Origin: Natronoarchaeum rubrum
Lineage (GTDB): Archaea; Halobacteriota; Halobacteria; Halobacteriales; Natronoarchaeaceae
NCBI RefSeq assembly: GCF_024494695.1
Contig: NZ_JANHDP010000002.1
Coordinates: 1-64,000, forward strand
Length of the DNA stretch: 64,000 nt
Direction of reading: 5' to 3'
Part shown: piece after piece, positions 22,714 through 32,325 of the stretch
Layout of the letters: the number at the start of each line of letters is the position of its first letter
How positions within the stretch are numbered: the stretch's first letter is position 1
Position numbers and translations under genes: made by a program
Notes under the pieces: generated by a model
Databases searched by the model: none
What the model was told of the DNA's origin: nothing
The model's input: only the letters and a program-made list of their open reading frames with translations

Positions 22714-25233
22714 ATGGCCGCCACGGACGGAGAAACGCAGTACGTGGACCACCCGCTGCTCGCGCCGAACTTTCTCGAACGGCGCCTCTACCAGCTCCAG
22801 CTGGCCGGCACGGCGACCGACCACCACACCCTGGTCTGCCTGCCGACCGGACTGGGCAAGACGACGGTGAGCCTGCTGGTGACCGCCAACAGGTTACAGG
22901 ACGTCGGCGGGAAGGCGCTCTTTCTGGCGCCGACGAAGCCGCTGGTCCAGCAACACGCCGACTTCTACCGCGAAGCCCTCGAAATTCCCGCCGAGGATAT
23001 CGTCGTGTTCACCGGCGAGGTCAGTCCCGACGACCGGGCCGAGCTGTGGGAGTCAGCGCAGATCGTCATCGCGACGCCCCAGGTCGTCGAGAACGATCTG
23101 GTCGGCGGGCGCGTGAGCCTCCGGGACGTCACCCACCTCACCTTCGACGAGTGCCACCGCGCGACCGGCGACTACGCGTACAACTACATCGCCGAGCGCT
23201 ACCACGCCGACGCCGCCGACCCCCTCGTCACTGGGATGTCGGCGTCGCCCGGCGGCGACGAGGAGGAGATTCTGGAGGTCTGCGAGAATCTCGGCATCGA
23301 CGAGGTCGAGGTGATGACCGAGGCCGACGCCGACGTCGACGAGTACACCCACGACACCGACGTCGAGTGGGAGCGCGTCGAGCTGCCCGAGACGATCACC
23401 GACATCCGGGACGCGCTGAACGACGTGATCGAGGATCGGCTGGAGAAACTCAACGAGCTGGGCGTGACCAACAAGCGCAGCGCCGACCTCTCGGAGAACG
23501 ACCTCCAGTCGATGCGCGCCGAGCTCCAGAAGCTGATGAACAACGACCAGTCCGAGGGGTACCAGGGAATGTCGGTCCACGCCGAGATTCGCAAGCTCCG
23601 GACCGCCGTCACCTACGTCGAAACCCAGAGCGTCGAAGCCTTAGAGCGGTACTTCGAGCGCCTGCGCAACGCCGCGCGCTCCTCGGGCGCGTCGAAGGCC
23701 GACCAGCGCCTGGTCTCCGATCCGCGAGTGCGCACCGCGATGCAGGATTGTGCGTCCTACGACGACCTCCACCCGAAGTTCTCCCGGGCGCGCGTGTTGC
23801 TCGCCCAGACGCTCGGCATCGAGGACGGCGAGCGCGTGATCGTGTTCACTGAATCGCGTGACACCGCGGAGATCCTCACCGAGTTCCTCTCGGAGAGCTT
23901 CGACGCCCGCCGGTTCGTCGGCCAGGGCGACCGCGAGGGCAGCGACGGGATGACCCAGAACGAACAGCAAGAAACCCTCGACGACTTCCGGAGCGGAGAG
24001 TTCGAGGTGCTGGTCTCCACGTCGGTCGCCGAGGAGGGGCTGGACGTCCCGGAGGTCGACCTCGTGCTGTTCTACGAGCCCGTCCCGACGGCGATCCGGT
24101 CGATCCAGCGCAAAGGGCGAACGGGCCGACAGGCCGAGGGGCGCGTCGTCGTCCTGCTCGCCGAGGACACCCGCGACGAGGCGTACTTCTGGATCTCGCG
24201 CCGGCGCGAGCAGCAGATGGAAGACGAGCTCCGCGAGCTCAAGGGCCTCACCGACGAGATCGAGGAGGAACTCGACGACAGCCAGCAGCAGCTCGGCGAC
24301 TTCGATAGTGGGTCGGGCAGCGGCTCGTCGAGCAGCGGCGAGTCGGCCGCAGACGGCGGCGAGAGCGACGTCCAGCCCGGACTGGCGGACTTCACCGGCG
24401 CGGACGACGAATCGGACCCGGACGACGCCGCGGCGTCCGACGGCGACGACGCTTCGACAGCGGCGTCCGGCGACCAAGAGGACGACGCCGACGACGGGGA
24501 CGCCGATGCCACAGCGGCATCCAGCAGCGACGACGACGCCACCGTCGCGACCGCCGAGCCGGACGACGACGGCACGATCGAGATCGTCGCCGACCAGCGC
24601 GAGCTCGACGCCAACATCGCCCGCGAGCTCTCGAAGCGCGAGGACGTCCAGACCAGACTGGAGACGCTGGAAGTCGGCGACTACGTGCTATCCGATCGCG
24701 TCGCGGTCGAGCGCAAGGCCGTCGACGACTTCCTCGACACGCTGACCGGCGGGGACCGGTCGCTGTTCGAGCAGGTCGGCGACATGAGCCGGCACTACTC
24801 CCGGCCGGTCGTCGTGCTGGAGGGCGAGGGCCTCTACGAGAAGCGCGACGTCCACCCGAACGCGATCCGGGGCGCGCTGTCGAGTCTCGTCGTCGACTTC
24901 GGCGTCAGCGTGCTGCGGACCGAAGACGAGGACGACACCCGCGAACTGCTCGCGGTGATCGCCGGGCGCGAACAGGAGAACGAGGACCGTGAGGTGTCGA
25001 TCCACGGCGAGAAGCAGTCCAAGACCCTCTCGGAACAGCAGGAGTACGTGGTGGCGTCGATCGCGGACGTCGGCCCCGTCACGGCGCGCTCGCTGCTCTC
25101 GGAGTTCGGCACCGTCGAGGCGGTGATGACCGCCCGAAAGGAGGACCTGCTGGAAGCCGAAGGCGTCGGTGAGGTGACGGCCGACCGGATCCGGGACGTG
25201 ATCGGCAGCGAGTACGTCCCGGATGGGCGGTAA
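22714..25233 (+). CDS. hef: Hef helicase/nuclease (XPF/FANCM homologue)
   Basis: An 839-residue DNA repair enzyme acting on stalled forks and branched DNA. The helicase core has LPTGLGKTT (Walker A, about 46-54), FDECHR (DEAH-type box, about 150) and LVSTSVAEEGLDVPEVDLV with the arginine finger in QRKGRTGRQ. A low-complexity Ser/Asp/Gly linker (about 530-615) joins an ERCC4-type nuclease domain with VERKAVDDF (about 665), and a C-terminal tandem helix-hairpin-helix (LLEAEGVGEVTADRIRDVIG). The fusion of helicase and nuclease is the standard euryarchaeal Hef layout. The long acidic linker is a halophile feature. Confidence 0.97.
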   Translation: MAATDGETQYVDHPLLAPNFLERRLYQLQLAGTATDHHTLVCLPTGLGKTTVSLLVTANRLQDVGGKALFLAPTKPLVQQHADFYREALEIPAEDIVVFTGEVSPDDRAELWESAQIVIATPQVVENDLVGGRVSLRDVTHLTFDECHRATGDYAYNYIAERYHADAADPLVTGMSASPGGDEEEILEVCENLGIDEVEVMTEADADVDEYTHDTDVEWERVELPETITDIRDALNDVIEDRLEKLNELGVTNKRSADLSENDLQSMRAELQKLMNNDQSEGYQGMSVHAEIRKLRTAVTYVETQSVEALERYFERLRNAARSSGASKADQRLVSDPRVRTAMQDCASYDDLHPKFSRARVLLAQTLGIEDGERVIVFTESRDTAEILTEFLSESFDARRFVGQGDREGSDGMTQNEQQETLDDFRSGEFEVLVSTSVAEEGLDVPEVDLVLFYEPVPTAIRSIQRKGRTGRQAEGRVVVLLAEDTRDEAYFWISRRREQQMEDELRELKGLTDEIEEELDDSQQQLGDFDSGSGSGSSSSGESAADGGESDVQPGLADFTGADDESDPDDAAASDGDDASTAASGDQEDDADDGDADATAASSSDDDATVATAEPDDDGTIEIVADQRELDANIARELSKREDVQTRLETLEVGDYVLSDRVAVERKAVDDFLDTLTGGDRSLFEQVGDMSRHYSRPVVVLEGEGLYEKRDVHPNAIRGALSSLVVDFGVSVLRTEDEDDTRELLAVIAGREQENEDREVSIHGEKQSKTLSEQQEYVVASIADVGPVTARSLLSEFGTVEAVMTARKEDLLEAEGVGEVTADRIRDVIGSEYVPDGR

Positions 25234-25261
25234 GCGAACCTTCGGTTCGCGATCCTCGGAA
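25233..25261. repeat. 29-bp direct repeat, copy 1, with hairpin
   Basis: This segment begins at the last base of the hef stop codon and is identical to 25341-25369. It contains GCGAACC, loop TTC, GGTTCGC (25234-25250), a possible 3'-end hairpin for hef. Between and around the copies are further related Cys-free, GC-rich short repeats of the kind common in haloarchaeal intergenic DNA. Confidence 0.75.
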
Positions 25262-25340
25262 GAGGAGCGGAGCAAGTCTTCCGGCGGTGAGCCGAGCGAA
25301 GCGAGGCGAACATCGTCGGATCTCCGATCCGACGGCAGTG

Positions 25341-25369
25341 AGCGAACCTTCGGTTCGCGATCCTCGGAA
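25341..25369. repeat. 29-bp direct repeat, copy 2
   Basis: Identical to 25233-25261, including the 7-bp stem hairpin (25342-25358). It sits about 70 bp before the P450 start, so it may lie in that gene's upstream region. Confidence 0.75.
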
Positions 25370-25440
25370 GCCGAGCGAAGCGGGTCGTCCGGCGATGAGG
25401 GGAACGAACTTGCCTTCGCAGCACGTAGTGTGAACAGAAT

Positions 25441-26775
25441 ATGACCAGCTCCCGGTCCGCTACCGCCGCCCCACCCGGCCCCGACGGGATGCCGATCCTG
25501 GGCAACACCCGCGAGTACGTGCAGGACCCGCTGGGCTTCTTCGAGACCCTGGCCCGCGAGTACGGCCCCGTCGCCGGGTACGAACTCGGCGGCGAGAAGT
25601 TCGTTCAGGTGAGCGATCCCGCGCTCGTCCGGCGCGTGCTCGTCGACGACAACGAGTCGTTCATCAAGGGCGAGCGCTTCATGGACACGCTCAAACCCGT
25701 GCTCGGCGATGGGCTGCTGACCAGCGAGGGCGAGTTCTGGCGCTCGCAGCGCCACACGATCGAGCCGTCGTTCTACCCCGAGATGCTGGAATCGTACGCG
25801 ACGGAGATGACCGACGCAACCGAGCGCGCGCTGGCCGACTGGACGCCCGGCGAGCGCCGGAACGTCCACGAGGACATGATGGGCCTCACCGTCGAAATCG
25901 CCGCGCAGGCGCTGTTCGACGTCGACATCCGAGCCCAGGAAGAGGAGATCGGCGACGCCCTAGAGGCGGTGATGGACCGGGCGGTATCGTCGATCCGCCG
26001 GCCGATCGACGTGCCGCTGTGGGTTCCGACGCCGGGGAACCGGCGGTTCAACGCGGCGCTGGACGATCTCGACGCCGTCGCGGAGCGGATCATCGAGCAG
26101 CACGAACAGGGAGGAGGCGACGCCGGCGACGTGGTCTCGCTCCTGCTCGCGAACGACGAGGAGCTCCCGCGCGAGCGGATCCGCGACGAGGTGGTGACGA
26201 TCCTGCTGGCGGGCCACGAGACGACCGCACTCGCGCTGACCTACGCCCTGCACCTGCTCTCGAAGCACCCCGAGAAGCGCAAGATGCTGCAGACCGAACT
26301 CGACGACGTGCTCGACGGCCGGACGCCGACGGTCGGCGATCTCGACGATCTGACCTACACCGAGCAGGTCGTCGAGGAGACGATGCGGGTCTACCCACCG
26401 GTGTACGATCTCCTCCGCGAGGCCGACGAGGACATAGAGATGGCGGGCTACCGGATCCCCGAAGGCCGGACCGTCACGTTCCAGCAGTGGGTGCTCCACC
26501 GGGACGAGCGCTTCTACGACGAGCCCGAGCAGTTCCGGCCGGAGCGCTGGACCGACGAACTGCGCGAAGAGCTACCCCACTTCGCGTACTTCCCGTTCGG
26601 CGGCGGGCCGCGGCGCTGCATCGGCGACCGGTTCGCGATGCTGGAAGCGCGGCTGGTGCTGGCGACGATCTGTCAGAACTGGACCGTGGAGTCGACCGTC
26701 GAGAATCTCGGCTTCAGGCCGTCGATCACGCTGCGGCCGGACGGACCGGTCGAGATGGTTCCAGAGCGGCGGTAG
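25441..26775 (+). CDS. Cytochrome P450
   Basis: A 444-residue soluble haem-thiolate monooxygenase. The I-helix oxygen-binding motif is LLAGHETTA, the K-helix ExxR is EETMRVYPP, and the haem loop is [13 protein letters not shown] with the ligand Cys at residue 393. The N-terminal [12 protein letters not shown] is the proline-rich start of the P450 fold with no membrane anchor. It resembles CYP197/CYP102-like haloarchaeal enzymes, but substrate and redox partner are unknown. The ferredoxin at 33571-33816 is not close enough to be called a partner. ATG 25441 gives the usual length. Confidence 0.95.
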   Translation: MTSSRSATAAPPGPDGMPILGNTREYVQDPLGFFETLAREYGPVAGYELGGEKFVQVSDPALVRRVLVDDNESFIKGERFMDTLKPVLGDGLLTSEGEFWRSQRHTIEPSFYPEMLESYATEMTDATERALADWTPGERRNVHEDMMGLTVEIAAQALFDVDIRAQEEEIGDALEAVMDRAVSSIRRPIDVPLWVPTPGNRRFNAALDDLDAVAERIIEQHEQGGGDAGDVVSLLLANDEELPRERIRDEVVTILLAGHETTALALTYALHLLSKHPEKRKMLQTELDDVLDGRTPTVGDLDDLTYTEQVVEETMRVYPPVYDLLREADEDIEMAGYRIPEGRTVTFQQWVLHRDERFYDEPEQFRPERWTDELREELPHFAYFPFGGGPRRCIGDRFAMLEARLVLATICQNWTVESTVENLGFRPSITLRPDGPVEMVPERR

Positions 26776-26798
26776 CGGCCCGAGAGGCTCGCCGTCGG

Positions 26799-27938
26799 CT
26801 ACCCTCGAAGGCGCTGGAGTCGTTCGACCCGATCCGCGGTGGATGGGTGCGTGTCGGGGAGGAACCGCTCACGGATCCACGTCGTCGCAGGCTCGGTCTC
26901 TCGTTGCTGCCGTTCGAGACGCTGCAACGGCTGGTCCTCGTTTCGCGACTCGATCTCGTCGACGCGATCCCACCGCATCCCGGACGAATCATCCTCATCG
27001 GGCCCCGAAAAGCCCGAGTCGTCGTCGCTCCACTGCAGGGAGACGTCGTAGCCGAGCCCGGCGTCCTCGGTCCGCTCGCCGAGCCCGTGAGGGAGGAAAC
27101 AGGCCTGTTGCAGTTCGGCTGCGCGCTCCCGGGCGTCGGCGTCGGGCGGTCCGTGCCCCTCGTCGAGCGTCGCGAGGGCGGCCGCGACCTGTTCGGGCGC
27201 CCCGACGAGTTCGGCCGCGGTCGCGTCCGCGGCGTACTCTCGGGACCGGGAGAACAGCCGGAAGACGAGCAGGCTGGCGGCTCGGAACGAAAGCGAGAGG
27301 GCGCTGAGCGCCAGAGCGACGAGGAGGACGAACAGCGAACCACCGTTGCCACCGTCACCGCGCGTGATTGTGCCGCGGAGCCAGGACGCCCACCCGCGAA
27401 GCTTCTTCGCCAGGACCGGCAGCGCGTTCAGGGTCGTCATCAGCCACAGATCGCCGTTCTTGAGGTGGCCGAGTTCGTGGGCGAGGACGGCGTCGAGCGT
27501 CGCCTCGTCGGCGGATTCGACCAGCCCGCGCGTGAGAACGATCGTCGCCGACCGCCTGGAGCCGTAGATCATGCTGTTCGGACGCTCGTACTCGGCGACG
27601 TAGACCGAGGGCGCCGGAACGTCGAGTTGCTGGGCGCGCCGGGTCGCGAACGCCGTCAGATCGGCGTCGAACGAGTGGTCGACGAGGGCACCGTCCATTC
27701 GGTGACGACTGTAGCCGTACTGGCCGGCGACGAAGAGCGCAGCGAAGACGAACACCGACCACAGCGGCGGATTCACGCCCGAAAAGTCGGGGACGGTCCC
27801 CGCGATCAGCAGCGCGACGCCGAAGACGAACCCGGTGACGAACCAGATCGCCGTCCACACGAACAGGACGTTGAGGGCCGCGAACGCCAGAAAGATCGCC
27901 CCCATACGGATCCAGAGCCAACCGGTTCGCCGTTTCAT
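26799..27938 (-). CDS. M48 family membrane metalloprotease
   Basis: A 379-residue integral membrane zinc protease. After two N-terminal hydrophobic segments (FLAFAALNVLFVWTAIWFV; a pair near 55-85), the catalytic motif HELGH is in LDAVLAHELGHLKNGD (about 175), with the third ligand Glu in SREYAADATAAELV after two further hydrophobic segments. It belongs with HtpX-like proteases of membrane quality control, with an extra C-terminal soluble region that ends DTHPSTADRVERLQRL. The start 27938 (MKRRTGWLW) is preferred because the 34 residues before it are spacer-like. It is convergent with the P450 gene. Confidence 0.9.
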   Translation of the reverse strand: MKRRTGWLWIRMGAIFLAFAALNVLFVWTAIWFVTGFVFGVALLIAGTVPDFSGVNPPLWSVFVFAALFVAGQYGYSRHRMDGALVDHSFDADLTAFATRRAQQLDVPAPSVYVAEYERPNSMIYGSRRSATIVLTRGLVESADEATLDAVLAHELGHLKNGDLWLMTTLNALPVLAKKLRGWASWLRGTITRGDGGNGGSLFVLLVALALSALSLSFRAASLLVFRLFSRSREYAADATAAELVGAPEQVAAALATLDEGHGPPDADARERAAELQQACFLPHGLGERTEDAGLGYDVSLQWSDDDSGFSGPDEDDSSGMRWDRVDEIESRNEDQPLQRLERQQRETEPATTWIRERFLPDTHPSTADRVERLQRLRG

Positions 27939-28052
27939 CGTCGTATCGGCGTTGTCGAACCGGCGGTAAAAGTGTTGCCGTAGTAACACCACGAGCCGGT
28001 CGATACCGGCGCGACCCCACAGTTCAAACCCGTTCGGCACCTACACGTCGGT

Positions 28053-28601
28053 ATGACGCAAGACCTCGAACGCGCGACGTTCGGCGGAGGCTGCTTCTGG
28101 TGCGTCGAAGCCGCGCTGAAACCGCTCGACGGCGTCGAGAGCGTGGTGTCGGGCTACGCCGGCGGGCACGCCGAGAACCCGAGCTACGAGGCGGTCTGCC
28201 GGGGAACGACCGGCCACGCCGAAGTCGTGCAGGTCGCGTACGATCCCGACGAGATCAGCTATCCGGACCTGCTGGAGGTTTTCTTCACGATCCACGACCC
28301 GACCACCGAGGATCGCGAGGGCCCCGACGTCGGCTCGCAGTACCGCTCGATCGTCCTCTACCACGACGACCAGCAGCGCGAGATCGTCGAAGCGTTCGTC
28401 GTCGAACTGGAGGAATCCGGCGCGTACGACGGGTCGATCGTCACCGAGATCGAGCCGCTGGAGACGTTCTATGAGGCCGAGGAGAAACATCAGGACTACT
28501 TCGAGAAGAACCCGCAGGACGCCTACTGCCGGATGCACGCCGCGCCGAAGGTCGAGAAAGTCCGCGAGCAGTTCACCGATGCTGCCGTCGAGAGTCGGTG
28601 A
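28053..28601 (+). CDS. msrA: Peptide methionine-(S)-S-oxide reductase
   Basis: A 182-residue enzyme that repairs oxidised methionine in proteins. The catalytic Cys is in the motif GGGCFWCVE near residue 14, followed by GVESVVSGYAGGH, GTTGHAEVVQV and GSQYRSIVLY, all MsrA hallmarks. The length is standard. It is divergent from the M48 protease, with 114 bp between starts. Repair of oxidised proteins fits with the manganese catalase elsewhere in the window, but they are not linked. Confidence 0.97.
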   Translation: MTQDLERATFGGGCFWCVEAALKPLDGVESVVSGYAGGHAENPSYEAVCRGTTGHAEVVQVAYDPDEISYPDLLEVFFTIHDPTTEDREGPDVGSQYRSIVLYHDDQQREIVEAFVVELEESGAYDGSIVTEIEPLETFYEAEEKHQDYFEKNPQDAYCRMHAAPKVEKVREQFTDAAVESR

Positions 28602-28680
28602 GCTGATTGGCGGCGTCTGGTAGCCAGTCGCACCGCTGTAATCGGAAATTTCAATTGTCGGCTTGACCGTCTCACGATTA

Positions 28681-29637
28681 ATGGGACTCTCTCAGTGGCG
28701 GGCGAACACGCGGTACTATTTCGAACACCTGCCGGTCGGCCAAGCGATGAAAGCAACCACTGCGGAACTGGCCCTCGGCGCGTACCGCCGCGTCACCCCG
28801 TATCTCCCTCAACAGGGGACGAACGTCTACGACCGCGACTGGGACGTACTGGTCGTGATGGACACCTGCCGAGCCGACGCGCTCCAAGAAGTCGCCGACG
28901 AGTACGAGTTCCTGCCGGAAGAGGTAGACACCATCACCTCCGTCGGATCGAAGACCCGCGAGTGGATGGCCCACACATTCACCGAGGAACGATCGGACGC
29001 GGTGGCCGACACGCTGTACGTCACCTACAACCCGAACAGCGAGGATGCCCTCAGCGCGGAGCCGTTTTGCTCACTGTACGAGGTCTGGCGGACTTCGTGG
29101 TACGCCGACGCTGGCGGCGTCCCGGCCAGTGCCGTCACCGATCACGCCATCACCGCCGCCCGCGAACACGCCGGAGAATACGACCGCCTCATCGTTCACT
29201 ACAAGGAACCCCACCAACCGTACCCGGAACTGGAAGGGTTCGACGCCCACAGTCCCAAGGACGACGACGCCAACGACCGCAGCGGCGTGTTCGGATCGCT
29301 CATCGAGGGAGACCATACCCACGAGGAGGTGTGGAACGGCTACCTCGATCACCTGCGGTCGGGGCTGGACGAGGTCGAACGACTCCTCGACAACGTCGAC
29401 GGCCAGCGGGTCGCGATCACCGCCGACCACGGCGACTGCTTCGGGGAGTGGGGGCTGTACGGCCATCCGGGCTCCGCACCGGTGCCGGAGCTCGTACACG
29501 TGCCGTGGGTCGAGACGACGGCGAGCGACTCCGGGGAATCCCAGCCGAAGATCGACCTCGCGGCGGCGTCCCGGCACGGCGAGGGCGGCGACGTTCCGTC
29601 CGTCGACGACCAGTTGGAGGCGCTCGGCTACCAGTAA
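28681..29637 (+). CDS. Sulfatase-like alkaline phosphatase superfamily protein
   Basis: A 318-residue protein beginning MGLSQWRANTRYYFEHLPVG. The core has VLVVMDTCRADALQEV, with the metal-binding Asp and a Cys-Arg pair at the position of the formylglycine motif, and ITADHGDCFGEWGLYGHPG, the second metal site. Such proteins are common in haloarchaeal surface polysaccharide clusters and may transfer or remove sulfate or phosphoglycol groups. The family is clear but the reaction is not. The start at 28681 is chosen from the conserved opening; an AATTTCAATTG element lies about 35 bp upstream. No partner glycosyltransferases are nearby, which is unusual. Confidence 0.85.
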   Translation: MGLSQWRANTRYYFEHLPVGQAMKATTAELALGAYRRVTPYLPQQGTNVYDRDWDVLVVMDTCRADALQEVADEYEFLPEEVDTITSVGSKTREWMAHTFTEERSDAVADTLYVTYNPNSEDALSAEPFCSLYEVWRTSWYADAGGVPASAVTDHAITAAREHAGEYDRLIVHYKEPHQPYPELEGFDAHSPKDDDANDRSGVFGSLIEGDHTHEEVWNGYLDHLRSGLDEVERLLDNVDGQRVAITADHGDCFGEWGLYGHPGSAPVPELVHVPWVETTASDSGESQPKIDLAAASRHGEGGDVPSVDDQLEALGYQ

Positions 29638-29641
29638 CCGC

Positions 29642-30385
29642 TTACCGCCGCAGCGCGTCGAGCGCCTCGGCGGCCTCGCGAGCGGCTTCGAGATTCTCTT
29701 TCGCTCGGCGCGGATCGTCCACTTGCGCGGCCGCACTGGCGAACTGGTTCAACGCCCGGACGAGCGCCGCGTCCGCATCCGCGAGGTCGCCGGCCGACGC
29801 CGACGATCGATCGTCGGCGATCCCGGTGCCGCGCGACGCCGAGGTCGAACCGGCCGACGGCGAGGCGTCGTCGGTCGGCGGAGTTGGGTTGGCGCCGAGT
29901 TCGGGGCGGCCCGACGCAGCGGCGGGGCCGGGCTGGGCGTCGGCGTCGGTCTGCCGGGTCTGGGCCGGTGTACGCTGTGTGTCGGCAGTCTGCGCGGCGG
30001 CGTCCACGGGCGGAGCACTGGCGTCCACAGACTCGGCGTCGGCGTCCACGGGCGGAGCACCGGCGTCGACAGACTGAGCGTCGGCGTCCGCACGCTGGGC
30101 GTCAACATCAGCGGACTGCGCGTCGGGGTCAGCACGCCGATCGTCGGCGTCGCCCGCGTTTCCGTTATCCTTCGCAGGCTGGGTTTCGACGTTGCACGTC
30201 GGGCAGAACTCCTGACCGTTCTGCCGGAAGATCGGGTCGCCGCAGCGGTCGCAGTGGCGGTTCGTCATCGTCGCGCCCTGCAGGAGCAGCTGGCTCATGC
30301 GCTGGGTCGCCTCGCGGTCGGCGTCGTCCTCGCCGTACTTTTCGCGGAGCTTCTCCCGCTCGGCTTCCTTGTCGAACTCGCTCAT
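29642..30385 (-). CDS. Sjogren/scleroderma autoantigen 1 family zinc-ribbon protein
   Basis: A 247-residue acidic protein. The N-terminal 70 residues carry the family signature: EREKLREKYGEDDADREATQ, RMSQLLLQGATMTNRHC, then a zinc ribbon with CDRCGDP and CPTCNVE. The middle is low-complexity Ala/Asp/Pro/Gln with repeats of SVDAGAPPVDAD type. A C-terminal helical segment (DADAALVRALNQFASAAAQV) ends the protein. The molecular role is unknown; the zinc ribbon suggests nucleic-acid or protein binding. The repeated middle is probably a flexible acidic linker. Confidence 0.85.
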   Translation of the reverse strand: MSEFDKEAEREKLREKYGEDDADREATQRMSQLLLQGATMTNRHCDRCGDPIFRQNGQEFCPTCNVETQPAKDNGNAGDADDRRADPDAQSADVDAQRADADAQSVDAGAPPVDADAESVDASAPPVDAAAQTADTQRTPAQTRQTDADAQPGPAAASGRPELGANPTPPTDDASPSAGSTSASRGTGIADDRSSASAGDLADADAALVRALNQFASAAAQVDDPRRAKENLEAAREAAEALDALRR

Positions 30386-30433
30386 ACCCGAGGGGAGGAG
30401 CCGCGCGGACTAAAAAACCAGCAAGTTTGCGGG

Positions 30434-30928
30434 TCAGTCACGGGCGAGCGCGTACGCCAGCGCGACGGGCAGTGCGTAGACGACGTGGCCGACGAGCGTC
30501 ACCAGCGTCCCCGGAATCGCGAGGTTCGGGAACGGCGGCGCCATCGGGAACCCGACCGCGCTCAGCCACAGCGGCATCACGATCACCGGAAGCAGCGTCG
30601 TGAGGACGCCGTAGCCGACGCCCAGTGACACCGCGCCGCCGAGCGTGCGCGCGTAGTCGTCGAGTCCGGCGGCGCCGACGAGCACGACGAACGCCACGCC
30701 GAGGACGACGCCGTGGAACTGGTGGAGCGCCCAACCGACCACCGGGGCCGGCCCAGCGAACCCGTACATCGCCGGGATCGCCATCTCCAGGATCGGGGCG
30801 GGCATCACGTACTGCATGATCAGCCCGAACAGGACGCTGCCGACGAACCCGCCGAGGGCACCGGCCGCCAGGCCGGCGGTCGTCACGTTCGGAAGCGGTG
30901 CTAGCGTTTGTTTGGTATCGGTTGCCAT
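30434..30928 (-). CDS. Haloarchaeal four-helix membrane protein
   Basis: A 164-residue protein with about four hydrophobic segments: TAGLAAGALGGFVGSVLFGL, the segment around HQFHGVVLGVAFVVLVG, LGGAVSLGVGYGVLTTLLPV and LVTLVGHVVYALPVALAYAL. The conserved His-Gln-Phe-His near residue 80 is notable in the membrane region. Haloarchaeal relatives are sometimes mislabelled histidine kinases, but no kinase motif is seen here. The start 30928 (MATDTKQTL) is preferred; 30934 is two residues longer. It is upstream of the zinc-ribbon gene on the same strand with 48 bp between. Function unknown. Confidence 0.82.
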   Translation of the reverse strand: MATDTKQTLAPLPNVTTAGLAAGALGGFVGSVLFGLIMQYVMPAPILEMAIPAMYGFAGPAPVVGWALHQFHGVVLGVAFVVLVGAAGLDDYARTLGGAVSLGVGYGVLTTLLPVIVMPLWLSAVGFPMAPPFPNLAIPGTLVTLVGHVVYALPVALAYALARD

Positions 30929-31102
30929 ACCCACTTGGAGAGTTGCCGCTGACCCACAAGAAGCCGTCTCGGTCGTGTGACTGTCTCACACGAGTGGAGG
31001 AGAGTTATACCGTCGCGAGGCGGATTTCGAGAGATAGAATGCGGCAAGATAGCACGGCTCGTCCGAAGCTTTAACCGGCATCGCGCGGCCAGTTTAGGGT
31101 GT

Positions 31103-32020
31103 ATGACCAAAGTTAGCGTGGTCGGTGCGGCCGGGACGGTCGGCGCCGCGGCGGGGTACAACATCGCGCTCCGGGACGTCGCCGACGAGATCGTGTTCGT
31201 CGACATCCCCGACAAGGAGGCCGATACCGTCGGTCAGGCGGCTGACGCGAACCACGGCGTCGCCTACGACTCGAACACGACGATCCGGCAGGGCGGCTAC
31301 GAGGACACCGCCGGCTCGGACGTCGTCGTCATCACCGCGGGCATCCCGCGCCAGCCCGGCCAGACCCGGATCGACCTGGCTGGCGACAACGCGCCGATCA
31401 TGGAGGACATCGGCTCGTCGCTGGCCGAGCACAACGACGACGAGTTCGTGACGATCACTACCTCGAACCCGGTCGACCTGCTCAACCGCCACCTCTACGA
31501 GACGGGCGAGCGCGCCCGCGAGAAGGTGATCGGCTTCGGCGGCCGGCTGGACTCGGCGCGATTCCGCTACGTCCTCGCCGAGCGCTTCGACGCCCCCGTC
31601 CAGAACGTCGAGGCGACGATCCTCGGGGAGCACGGCGACGCCCAGGTGCCGGTGTTCTCGAAGGTCCGTGTCGACGGGTCGGACCCCGACTTTTCGGACG
31701 ATGAGAAAGACGAGATCCTCGACGAACTCAAGCAGAGCGCGATGAACGTCATCGAGAAGAAAGGCGCCACCGAGTGGGGCCCGGCGACCGGCGTCGGTCA
31801 CATGGTCGAGGCCGTGCTCCGGGACACGGGCGAGGTGCTGCCCGGCTCGATCAAACTCGACGGCGAGTTCGGCCACGACGACGTCGCGATGGGCGTGCCG
31901 GTCAAGCTCGGCAGTAACGGCGTCGAGGAGGTCGTCGAGTGGGATCTGGACAGCTTCGAGCGCGAGCAGCTCGGCGAAGCCGCCGACAAGCTCTCCGAAC
32001 AGTACGAGAAGATCGAGTAA
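31103..32020 (+). CDS. mdh: Malate dehydrogenase
   Basis: A 305-residue LDH-like NAD(H)-dependent malate dehydrogenase of the halophilic type. The dinucleotide fold begins [20 protein letters not shown], followed by [16 protein letters not shown] on the active-site loop. Substrate and catalytic residues are in [19 protein letters not shown] and [14 protein letters not shown] with the catalytic His. The acidic composition is typical of enzymes active in high KCl. ATG 31103 starts the conserved N-terminus; a GTTTAGG-type AT-rich element is just upstream. It probably works in the TCA cycle. Confidence 0.97.
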   Translation: MTKVSVVGAAGTVGAAAGYNIALRDVADEIVFVDIPDKEADTVGQAADANHGVAYDSNTTIRQGGYEDTAGSDVVVITAGIPRQPGQTRIDLAGDNAPIMEDIGSSLAEHNDDEFVTITTSNPVDLLNRHLYETGERAREKVIGFGGRLDSARFRYVLAERFDAPVQNVEATILGEHGDAQVPVFSKVRVDGSDPDFSDDEKDEILDELKQSAMNVIEKKGATEWGPATGVGHMVEAVLRDTGEVLPGSIKLDGEFGHDDVAMGVPVKLGSNGVEEVVEWDLDSFEREQLGEAADKLSEQYEKIE

Positions 32021-32074
32021 GGCGTCGATCGGTCGGCCTACGGCGCCGACGCTCGTCGCCCGCGAACCGCGTTC

Positions 32075-32185
32075 TCAGTGCTCACGCGCTAGCGGACGAT
32101 CGCGTTCGCCCGATAGCTCCGACTCGGGCACCTCGGCGTCGACGAACTCCGCCCACTCGGTGACGTGCGACCGATCTCCGATCAT
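32075..32185 (-). CDS. Possible small acidic protein (36 aa)
   Basis: A short frame of 36 residues beginning MIGDRSHVTEWAEFVDAEVP. A GTTATAAC element about 37 bp upstream could be its promoter, and composition is like haloarchaeal proteins. I do not recognise a family. It occupies the otherwise empty gap between mdh and the acetyltransferase gene. Confidence 0.35.
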   Translation of the reverse strand: MIGDRSHVTEWAEFVDAEVPESELSGERDRPLAREH

Positions 32186-32325
32186 TATCGTTCCCCATGC
32201 GGGGTTCCCACACGGTCCGTTATAACGTTTTTGTCGGCGAAAATATACGTCCGCGATCGTCGTCCTACCAGCAACATTCGCCGACGCCAGCGCCACCCAA
32301 GGGTGACGCCCCAAAACGTCCGGCC

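Noticed and set aside
28681..29637. Arylsulfatase in the strict sense
   Set aside because: Only the alkaline-phosphatase superfamily fold and metal motifs are clear; the Cys-x-Pro/Ala-x-Arg formylglycine signature is not complete (CRAD), so I name it only sulfatase-like.
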